Positions 36,459 to 47,429 are shown, numbered from the stretch's first letter. The stretch is 64,000 bases of DNA from Sarcophilus harrisii (GCF_902635505.1 NC_045426.1:543462818-543526817), one strand, 5' to 3'. Numbers and translations are program-made. The notes: generated by a model from the letters alone, not told the origin.

Positions 36459-39400
36459 CACACACCCCATATATAGATATTCAGGTGAAAAAATGCTCTA
36501 AATCATTATTGATTAGAGAATGCAAATTAAAACAACTTTGAGGTATCATCTCACAACTATCATGTTGACTAAAATGAAAGAAGGGAAAAATGACAAATTT
36601 TGGAGGGATATGAGAAAATTAGGATGTTAATATATTGTTGGTAGAATTGTGAACATATTTTGGACAGCATTTTGGAGAGCAATCTAGAATTATACCCAAA
36701 GAATTATAAAACTAATCCACTGATACCAATACTAGGCCTGTTTCCCAAGATGATGAGGCAAAAAAGGAAAAGAATCAATATGTTATAAAATATTCATAGC
36801 AGCTCTTCTTATAGTGGCAAAGAATTGGAAATTGAGGGGATGCTCATCAATTGGGGAATGGTAAACGAGTTGTGGTATATGATTGTGATGGAATACTGTG
36901 CTGTAAGAAATGATGAGCAGGTTAATTTTAGGAAAACAGGGAAAAGATTTGCATAAAATATTGAAGAGTAAAATGTGCAGAATGGAGAGAATATGGTACA
37001 CAGTAACAACAATATTGTTGATAAAAAACTGAACTAAGGTATTCTGAATATTATAAATATTTAAATCAACTGGCCTTCTCTAGTGTAAGAGGGGAGGGAG
37101 GAATGGAGACAGTTTGAAACTCAAAATTTAATTAATTTTAATTTAATTTAAAAATAGTTTAAGGGACTTTCCCTACTTGTAGGCTCTCTTTAAATCTTCA
37201 AAGAATATTTAAAAAGAGAGAGAACAGAGAACAATGATTTTCCTAATGCATTCTACTGGGATGCACTCTCCATTTGCTGAATATCAGATAACAGATTTAA
37301 TATTACAAAATAGTATAGAAATGCTTTCATGGAATCTTTTTTTCATCATTTTTTGATCATGATAAAAAGTTGCAGAATATCTGTTTGTCTTCTTGTTGGG
37401 TTAATTACCTCTAGCATCTCTTCTTTTCTCTTTTCCCTCTGGCTTTGCTTTAAGAGTAGTCTTTCACTCATAACCACTCACACAGATTGTTTGAGTTCCT
37501 TGGTTTCACTTTTTTTACTCTCCCAACCATCTTTCATTACCCAGGTTTATCTTCCTGCTGACACTCCTCTACTCCAAACTCTTCTGTGGCTCTCTGTTAT
37601 CTAGCAAGTAAAATTCATACTTGTTTGTCTGTCAGAATCAGATACTATCCATTCTTTGGATTCAAACCATTTCACTATCTTCTATTGAATTTTTTTCATT
37701 TTTTTTCCAAGTTTAAAATATTTTTTAATTTCAAATTTAACAAACATGAATATTTCAATGTGTGACAAAAGAGGACCTTATATAAAACCATTTAAGTTTA
37801 TGTGAATATTAAATTTAATTTTGTAGCATCAAAATTGCCTTTTAAAACATTTACTTAAGAATGCTTTAGTTACCTTCTATACTTTATTTTTTTAAATTAC
37901 CTAATAGATGTCTTAGAAATGCAATGATATAAAAAGATAAGTAGTATACATTTTAAATCCTATGCATTTAATATCTTTTTTCAATCAATATTGAAAATAT
38001 TAATTTTCAATAATAGCAATATAAAAAATTTTACCTTATTAAGACATTGCATTGAAATAGGCTTTTTTATTTCTGTTTGTTGCAATATGATAAATTATAT
38101 TTTAACTATTTCTTTCTGGTAATGTTATTTATTGTCCATGATTTAATTTAGAGTAACTGTGAAGCACAGAAATAAGCGAGTAATAGATGCTGCCCTACTG
38201 GAGTCCATACTGGCAAGTTCCAGTGAGGCAATGCAGCTCCTGCCTCCCTACCTCTCTTCTTTGTTTCCCTTCTCTTCTCACTCCCCTTTCTCCTAACCTT
38301 TCCCTCTTTCCTCTCTCTCCCCTTCCTCCCTCTCTCTCTTTCTCCTTGCTCCCTTCTGGTGCTAGTTTCTTGGGGTTTATAAGCTAGATTTCTCTCATAA
38401 GGACCATGCCTTAAACAAAATCACTCTGGCTCTTATAGATTGGCCAACTATAGGTTCCAGTTCAAGCCTGACTTGCTCATTGTTTAGACTCAGAAAGCTG
38501 AATGAGTTTAAATAGCATTTATTTCTGTTTTGGCCAAAAACCCTAAGGATCTTTCCCTCCCAGATTCATTCCCCACTGTCCTCCCAAAAAGAGGACATTC
38601 TTTGCCTCATTGCTTTTTTTCCCTTCAGTAGTATTTTATTTTTCCAATTACATGTAAAGATACTTTTCATCATTGATTTTTGTAAGATATTGAGCTCCAA
38701 ATTTTTTCTCTCTCCCTTGCTTACATCCTTCCTCCCCAAAACAACAAGCAGTCTGATAGAGACTATATATGTACAATCATTTTAAACATATTTCCATATT
38801 AGTCACGTTATAAAAGAAAAATCAGAACAAAAGGAAAAAATCATGAGAAAGAAAAAGCAAATTAAAAAAAAAAAACACTTGAAAATAGTATTCTTTGATC
38901 TGCATTAAGTCATAGTTCTCTCTCTAGTTGCAGATGGCATTTTTCATCCCACGTCTATTGGAATTGTCTTGGATCACTAAGTCTTATCATAGTTGATCAT
39001 CAGTCACATAAGCTTTCTGTTATTGTGTCCAATATTCTGATTCTGCTGATTTCACTTAGCATGAGTTCATGTAAGTCCAGACTTTTCTGAATTCAGTCTG
39101 CTCATCATTTCTCATAGAACAATAATGTTCCATTACATTCATATACTATGACCTATTCAGCCATTCCCCATTTGATTCTTTGCCTCATTTCTTACCTATC
39201 CTTAATCACTGAATGGATATTGCCTCAGTTAAACTGAGACTTAGAACAGGTCTTAACTTAAAAAGGCCAAGGTCTCCCACTACACATCTGGAGCCATCTC
39301 CACTCATCCTGATTTGTATCTTCCAACTGGTCCCATGTGGTTCTAGAAGAAACAGACTGGTGCCTTTGCATACCTCTTCCTCACTTAAATCGTGTTGACT

Positions 39401-42400
39401 TTCAAGTCATGGCATTACCTTCAAGATGTCATGGTCCCTTTCAAGAATAAAGGACAAACAAGTTTGCCTAGTGCCCTGCCTCTTGCTTCCAATATAGTAT
39501 TACACAGGAACTTTGACCAAGTAATGGTCAGCCATCTTCCAGAGACCCCACATCCACAGGCTATCTCCTAATGGAGAAGTCAGGACATCAAGGTAGAGAA
39601 TGAGCCCATTTATTTATTTATTTATTTTTAGATTGATAAAAGAGGTTTATTATTGAGTTTAGAAGTAGGAGATAGGTGAAGGTAGAGATAAGGAGGACAC
39701 CAGACAGAGGGTCCAGTGGACAGAGGGTCCTCATATGGCTGGCATGTTTGGAATCTCTGCAAAGAGGGGTTCCCAGCGTGGCCCTTTTATAGTAGGAGAC
39801 TTAGCTCGAGGGGCTTTTGGGTGTAGCCCCAAAGTTTGAGCCCATTTATTTGGGATATGGCCAGTGGAGGAATTCTTTTTGCTTGACTATGTATACTTTT
39901 CCTGAGGGTTTTCTTTATTTTTTCTTTTTTTCTTTTTCAGTGGTAGTAGTGAGTGATAGAAGGGAGAGAAGATCAATTTTTAGTAACTGAAAAAAATAAA
40001 ATTTCATTTAAAAATACTGATAGGTGCTTAATAAATGGATTTTTTGTTTTGTTTTATTTTTCTGGGTTTTTTTGTTTTTTGTTTTTTGCTGAGGCAATTG
40101 GGATTAAGTGACTTGCCTAGGGTCACACAGCTAGGAAGTGTTGAGTGTCTGAGCGCATTTGAACTCAAGTCCTCCTGACTTCAGGGCTGGTGCTCTATCC
40201 ATTGCACCACTTAGCTGCCTCTCTAATAAATGTTTGAATCAAATTAAATCCAATCAAATCTATTCTCTAGTACATTTCTATTTGAATATATGTGTTGAAA
40301 GAGATGGTTTCAAAATGACCAGGGAGGACTTATATGAACAGATGCAGAATTAAGTGAGCAGAAACAAAACGATTTATATAACAACAATAATACTGTAAAG
40401 ATAAAGAACTTTGAAAGACTTAGTAACTTTGATCAACTAACCACTACCCTAACAACTCATAATGAAACATTATCCACCTTTTCATAGAGAAATAATGGGC
40501 TCAAAATATCAATTAAAGCATATTTTCTTCAGTTTCTTCTTGTTCTTTTTTAAATAAATATTAGAATGTTTTCTACTATGACTCTACTATGACTAAAATA
40601 AGACCATTAAGTCTTCTGCTCTGAATTTTATGATGCTGATCTGATTAGAAATACAAGCTCTCACACTAATACATTGTTGGTGAAGCTGCAAACTAAATCA
40701 ACCATTCCAGGGAGCAATTTGGAACTATGGCCACAGGGCTATCAAATTGTACATATCCTTTGATCCAGCAGTGTTTCTACTGGGCTTGTATCCCAAAGAG
40801 ATCATAAAAAAATACAAAAATATGCAAAAATGTTTGTGGCAGCCCTTTTTGTAGTGACAAGAAACTGGAAACTGAGTGGATGCCCATAAGTTGGAGAATG
40901 GCTGAATAAGCTATAGTATATAAATATTATGGAAAATTATTATTCTATAAGAAATGGTCAGCAGAATGATTTCAGAGAGGCCTGGAGAGACTTACATAAA
41001 CTGATGCTAAGTGAAGTTAAGCAGAACCAGGAAATCATTGTATACAGCAACAGCAAGATTATATGAGATCAGTTCTGATGGACGTGGCTCTTTTCAACAG
41101 TGAGATGATTCAGGCCAGTTCCAATGGTCTTGTGGTGAAGAGAGCCATCTGCACCCAGAGAGAAGACTGTGGGAACTAAGTGTAGCTCACAATATAATAT
41201 TTTCATTCTTTTTATTTTTGTTTGCTTGCATTTTGTTTTCTTTCTCAGTTTTTTTTTTTTTCCTTTTTTGATCTGATTTTTCTTGTACAGTATAAATTTG
41301 GAAATATGTATAGAAGAATTCCACATGTTTAATATATATTAGATTACTTGCTGTCTAGGAGAGGGGGTGAAGGGAAGGGAGGAAAAAAATTGGAACATAA
41401 GGTTTTGCAAAGGTGAATGTTGAAAATTATCTATGCATATATTTTAAAAATAAAAAGTTTTAATGAAAAAAATTTTAATTAAAAAAGAAAAGAAATACAA
41501 ATTCTCATTCCAATATGAAATATTGTCCTCTCACAAGTTTATCCTTTCTTGATAGCAATGAAGACATTGCTATATTGAAAATTTGGCAAGAATATAAATC
41601 TTTTTACTTTGAGATGCTTTGAATAGAATTTCATTTTATAACTTTTTTTAATTTTCAGAAAGGACTTGTTTTACTATGTTAAAATGAGGATTAAACCATT
41701 TTAATCAAATTTTGATCTCCCTATTCCCTAAATTCCTATAGCTCTTTATCTAGCACACTTTTTTTAAGCACATATTTTATTACTTACTTGTATACCCTGT
41801 CTTCCTGTCTTTATAAAACTATTTAGCATGATTTATTTTGGCTTTTACTTTATACAGAAAAGTTATACATGCAAAAAATCCCTTTTGTTTTCTTTTTTTA
41901 GCTATGCCAAATTAATGTTGTCTCTAATGGAAAAAGATTTTCAATATCTCCTGGCTACTCTTTCATATGATCCAACTAAATATTCAGGTAAGTATTTTTT
42001 TAATAACCATGTATAATAATAAGAAACTCATCAAATCAGTGTTAAAGAATTTATAAATTAGTTCCTCACAACAAGCATGTGTAAATGTAATTATCCATTT
42101 TTAGAAATGAGAAAATTTAAAGCTCAAAAGAGAATTATTATGATTATAATTGCACACCTACAAAGAAAGTAGTAGATACAGATCTAGAAACCATACTTTT
42201 TAAATTGTAGATTCTCTGCCCTCCCCTCTTACAAATCTGTCATTCTTTTTAAAAAATGAGTTATAAAATAAGAAAACAATTTTTTCTACATTCATATTAT
42301 TGGAATCCTTGGTGCAAGTTAAAATAATTCTAGCTGATAAAGCAAATAGATGCTAATGTGTAAGAATAACATAGAAGCTATAAAACTGCATACTTTTCAA

Positions 42401-44946
42401 CTCATTAGTGCTACTACTGGGCCTATACTTCAAAGAGATGAAAGAAGAAAAAAGACCCTTTTATTTATGGCAACAATTTTTGTGTTGGTAAAGAACTGAA
42501 AGCTGAGGGTATTATTTACAAATTAGAAAATGGCTGGATAAATAACATAGTATATGAATGTGATGGAATACCATTGTTGTAACAGAAGTTGAAAGAGATG
42601 GTTTCAAAATGACCAGGGAGGACTTATATGAACAGATGCAGAATGAAATGAGCAGAAACAAAACAATTTATAATAACAACAATACTGTAAAGATAAAGAA
42701 CTTTGATCAACCAATCACTATCCTAACAACTCATGATGAAACATTATCCACCTTCTCACAGAGAAATAATGGGCTCAAAATATCGATTAAGCATATTTTC
42801 TTCAGTTTCTTCTTGTTCTTTTTTAAAAGCCTGAGTAGTATGGGAATTTATTTTAATATTCTATACATATTCATAATGGGTTCTAATTTTCTTGGCCTTC
42901 TTGGGTAGGACAGAAAGAGGGAGAAACTTAGCAACTAAACATAAAATTGAATTTTGAAAATTTTGAAAAAATAACATAATTTGTGTGAATATGTGAAATA
43001 TTAAATAAGGCATAGTATTTATTTTTCATTAGCTTATCATATTTTTTATTCAATCTTAGCTCATACTAGAAAAGTGTCTGTGAGAAGAGATTTATATCAC
43101 TGTATATTTACAGAAAAGAAAGCTTAAATGAGAAATTAGTCTGCCCCATGACAGGTACAACATATTTCTACATTCATGTTGTATTTTACTTGTGAATATT
43201 TGTGTTTTCTCACTCCTATGAGGGTGGAAAAGGTATGGAGTAGGAGTAATTAAAGAGGTGTACTAAGTAGGCAGTGTTGTAACATTTTGCTCTTATTTGA
43301 CTTATAGGCTCTTATGATTTGACCTTTTAATTTACCTTGTAAGTTGAATTTGACAGTAAACCAAAATGGTTTTGGCTTCTGTCTTATACTTCACTGCCCA
43401 AAGAATAAATTACCATCTTTTTTTTTTTAAGTTTATAGAAGGATATTTATTTTTTTTCTTTGTTTTATTTATCCTCTTTGGCCTGATTGAATTTTAAAGT
43501 TTCACTATGCACATGGCTAATCCAGTTCTCCAGAAAAAAAAAGTGTGTGTGTGTATGTGTGATACATCATGTTTTTGATGTATGAGAAATGTCAACTTAA
43601 TTATTAATTATGCTGTTATTAGACATCCTTATGAAACAAGGAGCGTTTTTCTTTTCCATTTTGAAAATCATATCCAAGAAAAATATCATAAAATAAGATT
43701 TATTGTCTATAAGTAACTACATTACTTGAATGGAAACAGATTCTATACACATAAAGTTTATTACTATTGTGATTTATAGAAATATAGAAGATAGCCCAGA
43801 GATGTTATACATGAGGATAAGGAGTTATGACTATATAGAGGAAGAAGTAGATAAGGAAATATCTTAATTCTAAGAAATTAAGACTATTTAATTTCTTATT
43901 TCTTATGTGTAAGAATAACATAGAAGCTATAAAACTGCATACGTTTTAACCCATCAGTGCTACTACTGGGCCTATACTCCAAAGAGATCAAAGAAGAAAA
44001 AAAGACCCTTTTATTTATGGCAACTTATATTATGTAATATATATTACACAATAATATGTAATATTACAGGAAATATAAAAAATTCTAAGGAACAGTTCTT
44101 ATTTTATTTCTGTTCTGGCTGTAGCTTCCCCATACCCATGTTCCCCATCTTTACAAAATAAGAATGACAGGAAGAACTATGAATTCATTCCTAATGAAAT
44201 GCTGGTTTTGGAACTAATAGAGTATCATTTTATTTCTTTGAGTAATCTTACTTATTTGGATAGTTGGGTTTTGTGTATAATAAATAAAATGAAAAAAATA
44301 GTTTGTTATTTTTAAGAATTGAAAGAATTCCATGTCTTTTCACTGTACTTCTTTCATATATCTTTCCTTTAGGCCCACCATTTTATGTTTCTGACTGTGA
44401 AGTTAAACATTTGTTTGGTGAGTTACCAAATTATGTTCATTGTCTTCTTTATAAAAAAAATTCCAACAATTAATTCTGTTAGACTGTCAGTTTGCTGTCA
44501 GAATAGTAACAGTATCATGTTAAGTATTCCAGAATTTCATTATTCAGATACATTCTAATATGACTCTTACAATAAATATCCTGTGAGATAACTATAACAG
44601 ATTTTATCATCCCCACTTTACAGATGAGACAACGAAGTCTCAAGACAGTTGCTGTTTGTACAAGGTTGCACAGTTAGTAAGGGGCAGTACAGTCTTTCCC
44701 TAATTAGTTTATAATGCCTTTAAGAATCTAGACATGTGTGTGTACATAATATTTCTAATATTTGTGGGTCATGAGTGAATAAATGCATCATTCCTCACAA
44801 TTCTAAACTTTCGTCCTTTTTTTCTTGTTCCAGATTCAACATGTAATATTCAGTGTCTTGAGAAGGTTGATGCTTTGGAAGAAAGACATAAAAAATGGGG
44901 AATTGATTACTTTATTGAGATTTTATATCTCATTACAGAAAAATAA
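25479..44946 (+). CDS. TPMT: TPMT (thiopurine S-methyltransferase), complete, 8 coding exons, 245 aa
   Basis: Cytosolic class I methyltransferase that moves a methyl group from S-adenosylmethionine to the sulfur of aromatic and heterocyclic thiols; in human it inactivates 6-mercaptopurine and related thiopurines. Exons: 25479-25618, 28765-28857, 30838-30970, 32876-32928, 33680-33754, 41902-41987, 44373-44417, 44834-44946. They sum to 738 nt, i.e. 245 codons plus stop, the human length, with every phase matching. The N-terminal ~20 residues are divergent as is usual for the family; from LTLEYW onward identity is high. SAM-contact positions Trp29, Leu69, Glu90 and Arg152 are all present, as is the [10 protein letters not shown] segment. 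Of the three sites of the common human low-activity variants, Ala154 and Tyr240 are kept, while residue 80 is Ser (human Ala; variant *2 has Pro). No disabling change seen. Confidence 0.97.
25619..28764. other. TPMT intron after coding exon 1
   Basis: Contains a G-run (26088-26101), pieces of the unclassified dispersed repeat (26330-26990 and 27483-28060, plus), and a minus-strand MIR-type SINE (27008-27188, with AATTTGAACCCAGGCCTTTC). 25740-26080 and 28061-28764 look unique. Confidence 0.6.
27483..28060 (+). repeat. Long dispersed repeat of unknown class, second copy
   Basis: AATCAATAAACATTTATTAA, CTTCAAGGAGTTTACACTCT, GGAATTTTAGTTGGTATTTG and GAAAGCCACTGGAATTGATT, in order. It corresponds to the front of the unit at 9950-12110. 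Confidence 0.55.
28765..28857 (+). CDS. TPMT: TPMT coding exon 2
   Basis: 93 nt. Reads [20 protein letters not shown] then [10 protein letters not shown] and splits Trp78. Human has [20 protein letters not shown] then [10 protein letters not shown]. Contains Leu69 of the SAM pocket. Acceptor CTCCCAG, donor GTAGGA. Confidence 0.95.
29243..29556 (+). mobile_element. L1-mobilised insertion with 15-bp TSD, sister of the copy at 232-563
   Basis: GAAAGTTATATGCAA at 29243-29257 and 29542-29556 flanks a 284-bp insert ending CCTGTAAATAAAAGG and a poly(A) tail (29516-29541). Confidence 0.85.
29557..30032 (+). mobile_element. L1 3' end, 5'-truncated, in the same target site
   Basis: Begins GAACCAGAAGATCATTATAC and ends TTTTGTAAATAAAAAGCTTT, then an A-rich tail and AAAGTTATATGCAA (to ~30032), a third copy of the same target sequence. 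30033-30837 up to exon 3 is unrecognised. Confidence 0.8.
30838..30970 (+). CDS. TPMT: TPMT coding exon 3: SAM-binding motif I region
   Basis: 133 nt. Reads [20 protein letters not shown] then [20 protein letters not shown] then KVFK. The acidic Glu90 of VGVEIS, which binds the SAM ribose, is present. Residue 80 is Ser. Donor GTTTGT. Confidence 0.96.
30971..32875. other. TPMT intron with MIR-type SINEs
   Basis: Plus-strand MIR-type copies at 31475-31620 and 31715-31860 (TAGCTGTGTGATCCTGGACA). Mixed decayed pieces at 31930-32345, including a minus fragment with TAGATTCGAACTCAGATTTT. Otherwise unrecognised. Confidence 0.55.
32876..32928 (+). CDS. TPMT: TPMT coding exon 4
   Basis: 53 nt. Reads [17 protein letters not shown] and splits an Arg codon; human has SSSGNISLYCCSIFDLP. 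Donor GTAAGA. Confidence 0.95.
33680..33754 (+). CDS. TPMT: TPMT coding exon 5
   Basis: 75 nt. Reads [20 protein letters not shown] then GDRE and splits Cys165. Arg152 and Ala154 are both conserved. Acceptor TTGTAG, donor GTTAGT. Confidence 0.95.
33755..34990. other. Start of the 8.1-kb TPMT intron
   Basis: A short MIR 3' end at ~34195-34245 (CACATAGTAAGTGCTTAATA), T/G-rich sequence at 34740-34800, and a TA/TATG/CATA microsatellite at 34835-34990. The upstream introns 32929-33679 and most of this one look unique. Confidence 0.5.
34995..35290 (-). repeat. Old L1-derived fragment
   Basis: CATTTCTTATGCCACAGCAA with ATTCCAACC resembles the reverse of the L1 motif GGAATACTATTGTGCTGTAA seen in other copies here. 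Diverged. Confidence 0.4.
36200..37140 (+). repeat. Old L1 ORF2 3' end and 3' UTR
   Basis: TCATTCCTCAGTTGATAGAT, (AT)n at 36424-36458, then AAATGCTCTAAATCATTATT, GAGGTATCATCTCACAACTA and ATCAATTGGGGAATGGTAAA: the usual marsupial L1 order, with many changes. 35291-36199 is unrecognised. Confidence 0.75.
38160..39570 (+). repeat. Old dispersed repeat of unresolved class, split by a younger L1 insertion
   Basis: The right part (39230-39460) with CTCACTTAAAT, CAAGTCATGGCATTACC and GATGTCATGGTCC is related to 59785-59905. It begins near a pyrimidine tract (38250-38360). The L1 fragment 38612-39174 interrupts it. 37141-38159 holds only weak L2/CR1-like similarity. Confidence 0.4.
38597..39189 (-). 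mobile_element. L1 3' fragment with 15-bp TSD
   Basis: ATTCTTTGCCTCATT at 38597-38611 and 39175-39189. The insert carries reversed L1 3' words (TCATCATTTCTCATAGAACA, CAGCCATTCCCCATTTGA). Confidence 0.85.
39602..39851 (-). mobile_element. LTR-like sequence inserted by LINE machinery (retroposed LTR transcript, fossil)
   Basis: GAGCCCATTTATTT at 39602-39615 and 39838-39851 flanks a 222-bp insert. Read on the minus strand it has CTATAAAAGGGCC (TATA-like), about 150 bp later AATAATAAACC (poly(A) signal), then ~20 bp and an A-rich (TAAA)n tail. Promoter-to-poly(A) layout resembles an LTR, whereas the TSD length and tail are those of L1-mediated insertion. Family unknown. Confidence 0.5.
40029..40231 (-). 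mobile_element. WSINE1-type SINE with TSD
   Basis: TAATAAATG at 40029-40037 and 40223-40231. The minus strand reads GGCAGCTAAGTGGTGCAATG (A box), GAGTTCAAATGC (B box), GTGTGACCCTAGGCAAGTCA, CCCAATTGCCTCAGC and a long A-rich tail. Confidence 0.85.
40299..40550 (+). repeat. Old L1 3' UTR segment, duplicated at 42588-42828
   Basis: GTTGAAAGAGATGGTTTCAA through CTTCTTGTTCTTTTTT. Nearly identical to the copy 2.3 kb away apart from one ~18-bp deletion there and small changes. Confidence 0.75.
40647..41500 (+). mobile_element. L1 3' end (ORF2 C-terminus and 3' UTR) with TSD
   Basis: AGAAATACAA at 40647-40656 and 41491-41500, with weaker matching beyond. The insert runs from AATACATTGTTGGTGAAGCT through GGCTGAATAAGCTATAGTAT to TTTTAAAAATAAAAAGTTTT. 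Confidence 0.85.
41902..41987 (+). CDS. TPMT: TPMT coding exon 6
   Basis: 86 nt after an 8.1-kb repeat-filled intron. Reads [20 protein letters not shown] then SYDPTKYS; human has [20 protein letters not shown] then SYDPTKHP. Donor GTAAGT. Confidence 0.94.
42357..42830 (+). repeat. L1 3' UTR piece whose two halves are each duplicated nearby
   Basis: The first part (42357-42475) matches 43905-44022 and the second (42588-42828) matches 40299-40550. All are in plus orientation and in TPMT introns. Confidence 0.75.
43905..44022 (+). repeat. Duplicate of 42357-42475
   Basis: GTGTAAGAATAACATAGAAG is shared at the left edge although this stretch is not part of the usual L1 sequence. The copies then read CTACTACTGGGCCTATACT and CCCTTTTATTTATGGCAAC. 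Confidence 0.75.
44373..44417 (+). CDS. TPMT: TPMT coding exon 7 (45 nt)
   Basis: Reads [14 protein letters not shown] with split codons at both ends; human has PPFYVPHAEIERLF. Acceptor CTTTAG, donor GTGAGT. Confidence 0.92.
44590..44700 (-). repeat. MIR-type SINE in the last TPMT intron
   Basis: CCCACTTTACAGATGAGACA and GCACAGTTAGTAAGGGGCAG. Confidence 0.6.
44834..44946 (+). CDS. TPMT: TPMT last coding exon with stop codon
   Basis: Reads [20 protein letters not shown] then [16 protein letters not shown] and stop TAA (44944-44946). Human ends LYLLTEK. Tyr240 is kept. The stop is immediately followed by overlapping AATAAA hexamers. Confidence 0.96.
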
Positions 44947-44958
44947 ATAAAAATTAAA
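44942..44958 (+). terminator. Overlapping poly(A) signals across the TPMT stop codon
   Basis: Two AATAAA hexamers (44942-44947 and 44946-44951) and one ATTAAA (44953-44958). The TAA stop is inside the first hexamer. Use here would leave a 3' UTR of only about 15-30 nt. Whether they are used cannot be told from sequence. Confidence 0.45.
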
Positions 44959-45320
44959 GCTGTATAAGATTTGATAATATATGTGAAATCTTACATGGTC
45001 TTTACCTTCTTCAGCTTTTAGAAATAACTTTATGTCAAGAAAATGTAATCAACATCTTTGAAAGTTTTTTTTTTTTTGAACTCTCATTATATACCCCTTA
45101 CAGTATCCATTGGAATATGCATGTAACTTCAAGAAATTTATAATGGGGCTACTATTTTATTACAATTATGATGATTCCAAAGTTGAGATTGAGTATTTTA
45201 ATTTGAGCAAAATTTAGAAATAAAAAATTACTCATCACCTTTCTGCGTGCTCAATTCAAGATTCAAGCAATTTTTTATTTTAATACAGTTTATATCTTTA
45301 TTTCTTATTTTAAATTTTCC

Positions 45321-45326
45321 AATAAA
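45321..45326 (+). terminator. Candidate distal TPMT poly(A) signal
   Basis: Canonical AATAAA about 375 nt after the stop, followed by T-rich sequence. This would give a more ordinary 3' UTR length than the signals at the stop codon. Confidence 0.4.
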
Positions 45327-46041
45327 AGTATCAGTATTTTTTTAAAAAAGTATTTTTCTAAGTAACTGACAAAGTGTTAGCCTTTATTTTAAAATAGCAA
45401 CATAGTCATCACCTATACAATGCCAACACTTTTCACCTTTTAAAAATTTCTTTAATGTTTTAGAACATATTATATATAATGTATATATATATATACACAC
45501 ACACACAGAGACATATATAAGTCTGTCTGGGTGCTGATATGTGTCTATGTATATATTTATATCTTGTTCCCATTTTATATAGTGTATAATTTTATATAGT
45601 ATATAGGGCAAGGGGAAGTGAAAATTACTAGGGCATAATATTGTATACTTTTGTCAGAAACAGTCATTGCCTAGAAAATGTCACAAATATGTTACTTTGT
45701 TACAAAGAAAAGGTTAAATCAGAGAGAGGAGGCAGTTTTCATTATGTTAAAAAAAAAAAGCATTGATAAAACTTTTTTAAAAAAGACATGTAGAAAAAGT
45801 ATTTGACATGTAAATAGTGTTAAATTGGGCATAGAAAGAATAGTCAGCCACAACATGAAAGAGAGAAAGCCACATTTTAAAATATATGACTAAAATATCC
45901 AATGATCCATAATCTACAGGGTCTCAATTTTCATATCCAGGTTTCTAATACTGATTCTTCATTTAAATACATGGCAGTTTTTTGTTTTAATATTTAAATG
46001 TCTCACAGATTGGAATTTTAAAAGGGTTAATCTCATAGAAT

Positions 46042-46209
46042 TCTGGTGTTTATTTTATTATTTATTTATTTTTGCTGAGACAATTGGGATTAAGTGATTT
46101 ACTTGCCCAGGGTCACACAGCCAGGAGGTGTTGTGTCTAAGTTCATATTTGAACTCAGATCCTCTTGATCTATTTGACTCTATCTACTCGCTACCTGCCC
46201 TCTGGTGTT
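46042..46209 (-). mobile_element. WSINE1-type SINE with 9-bp TSD
   Basis: TCTGGTGTT at 46042-46050 and 46201-46209. It carries GGTCACACAGCCAGGAGGTG and ATTTGAACTCAGATCCTCTT. 45330-46040 otherwise holds a TA/CA microsatellite (45475-45515) and unrecognised AT-rich DNA. Confidence 0.8.
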
Positions 46210-47429
46210 AATTTCAAGGAAAAATAGATTTTTTTTTTTTTTAGCAATAAATCTATACTATTTTAAAATAGGAAATCCTATTATAAGAATGTAAGTGACT
46301 CAAAATAATGGAAAACCATCATAATTAGGAAGTTGGGTATTATAGTGATAAGTTATTTTATTTTGTATCTTTGTATTTGTGGTTCTTTTAGATGACCACT
46401 TTCAGAAACATTTTAATGACATTTGCAGGATTATTAATTTATCACTTGTAATATGATATCCTTATCTATTTCTTTTATTAAATTGTCAGATTAAAGGAAT
46501 ACAACTTTTCAAAAGCTACCACAATGGAAATGTACTACACCCAAGTCGATCTTCAGAACAAATAAATCATTTCAAAATATCCTAAAAATGCTTATTACAT
46601 AATAAAAACAGATGAATTGGATCCCCATCCCACTCAAATAGTGTTAATTAAATACTCCATCCTTCCCATGCCATGTACATGAATGCATTGTGAATCAGTT
46701 ATCGATATAGGAAACCCTGTAATAACATCTATAACTTACAATCTTAGAAAAATTACCTGGTATATTGTTAAATTAACATGATTAACCAAAGTTGGAATTT
46801 GCACTTGGGTCTTGAATGCAAGGCCATTTCACTGTCTTTTCCATGGTGCTCTGTATTACTTTGCACATAGCAAGTAGGTATTTCATAAAGATGTGCTTAA
46901 TTTAATTATTAAATCCAACACTTATTCCTTTAAGATAGCCTAATTAATCATTAAATTCATGGTTTCCTTTCATAAGAGAATCCTGGCCTACTAGAGAAGA
47001 CCCCTTCGCTACCTGTTTAAGCAAATAGGGACCTTCTGACCTTTTATGACCTTTTTATACTAACATTTGCCTTTCTCTCAGTCCCAAGCAATAATAAAGA
47101 TCTTTCATCGAAAGGCCCCTTTGGAATGAGTTTTTTTTTTTAAAGCAGAGCAGCTTTCTGTGATAGCACCTCATTTTTCATTGTATTTGTTTTATGATGC
47201 AGCAGCCTTTTATCAGAGGAACTTGAATTATGAATGCAGAAAATGGTAGGAAAATGGTAGGGGTATATCTTTGTAGTCTCTCTCTCCCTCTCCACCACAA
47301 TCTTATAATTAGACTGTAGTGAATACTTTTATGTCTGGATTCTTTAACAGAATATAATTTTCAAAATGCAGCCTCCTGGAAGTCTAAATCTAATCAGTCA
47401 ATAAGTAGGGCTTACTATGTGCAAACCTA

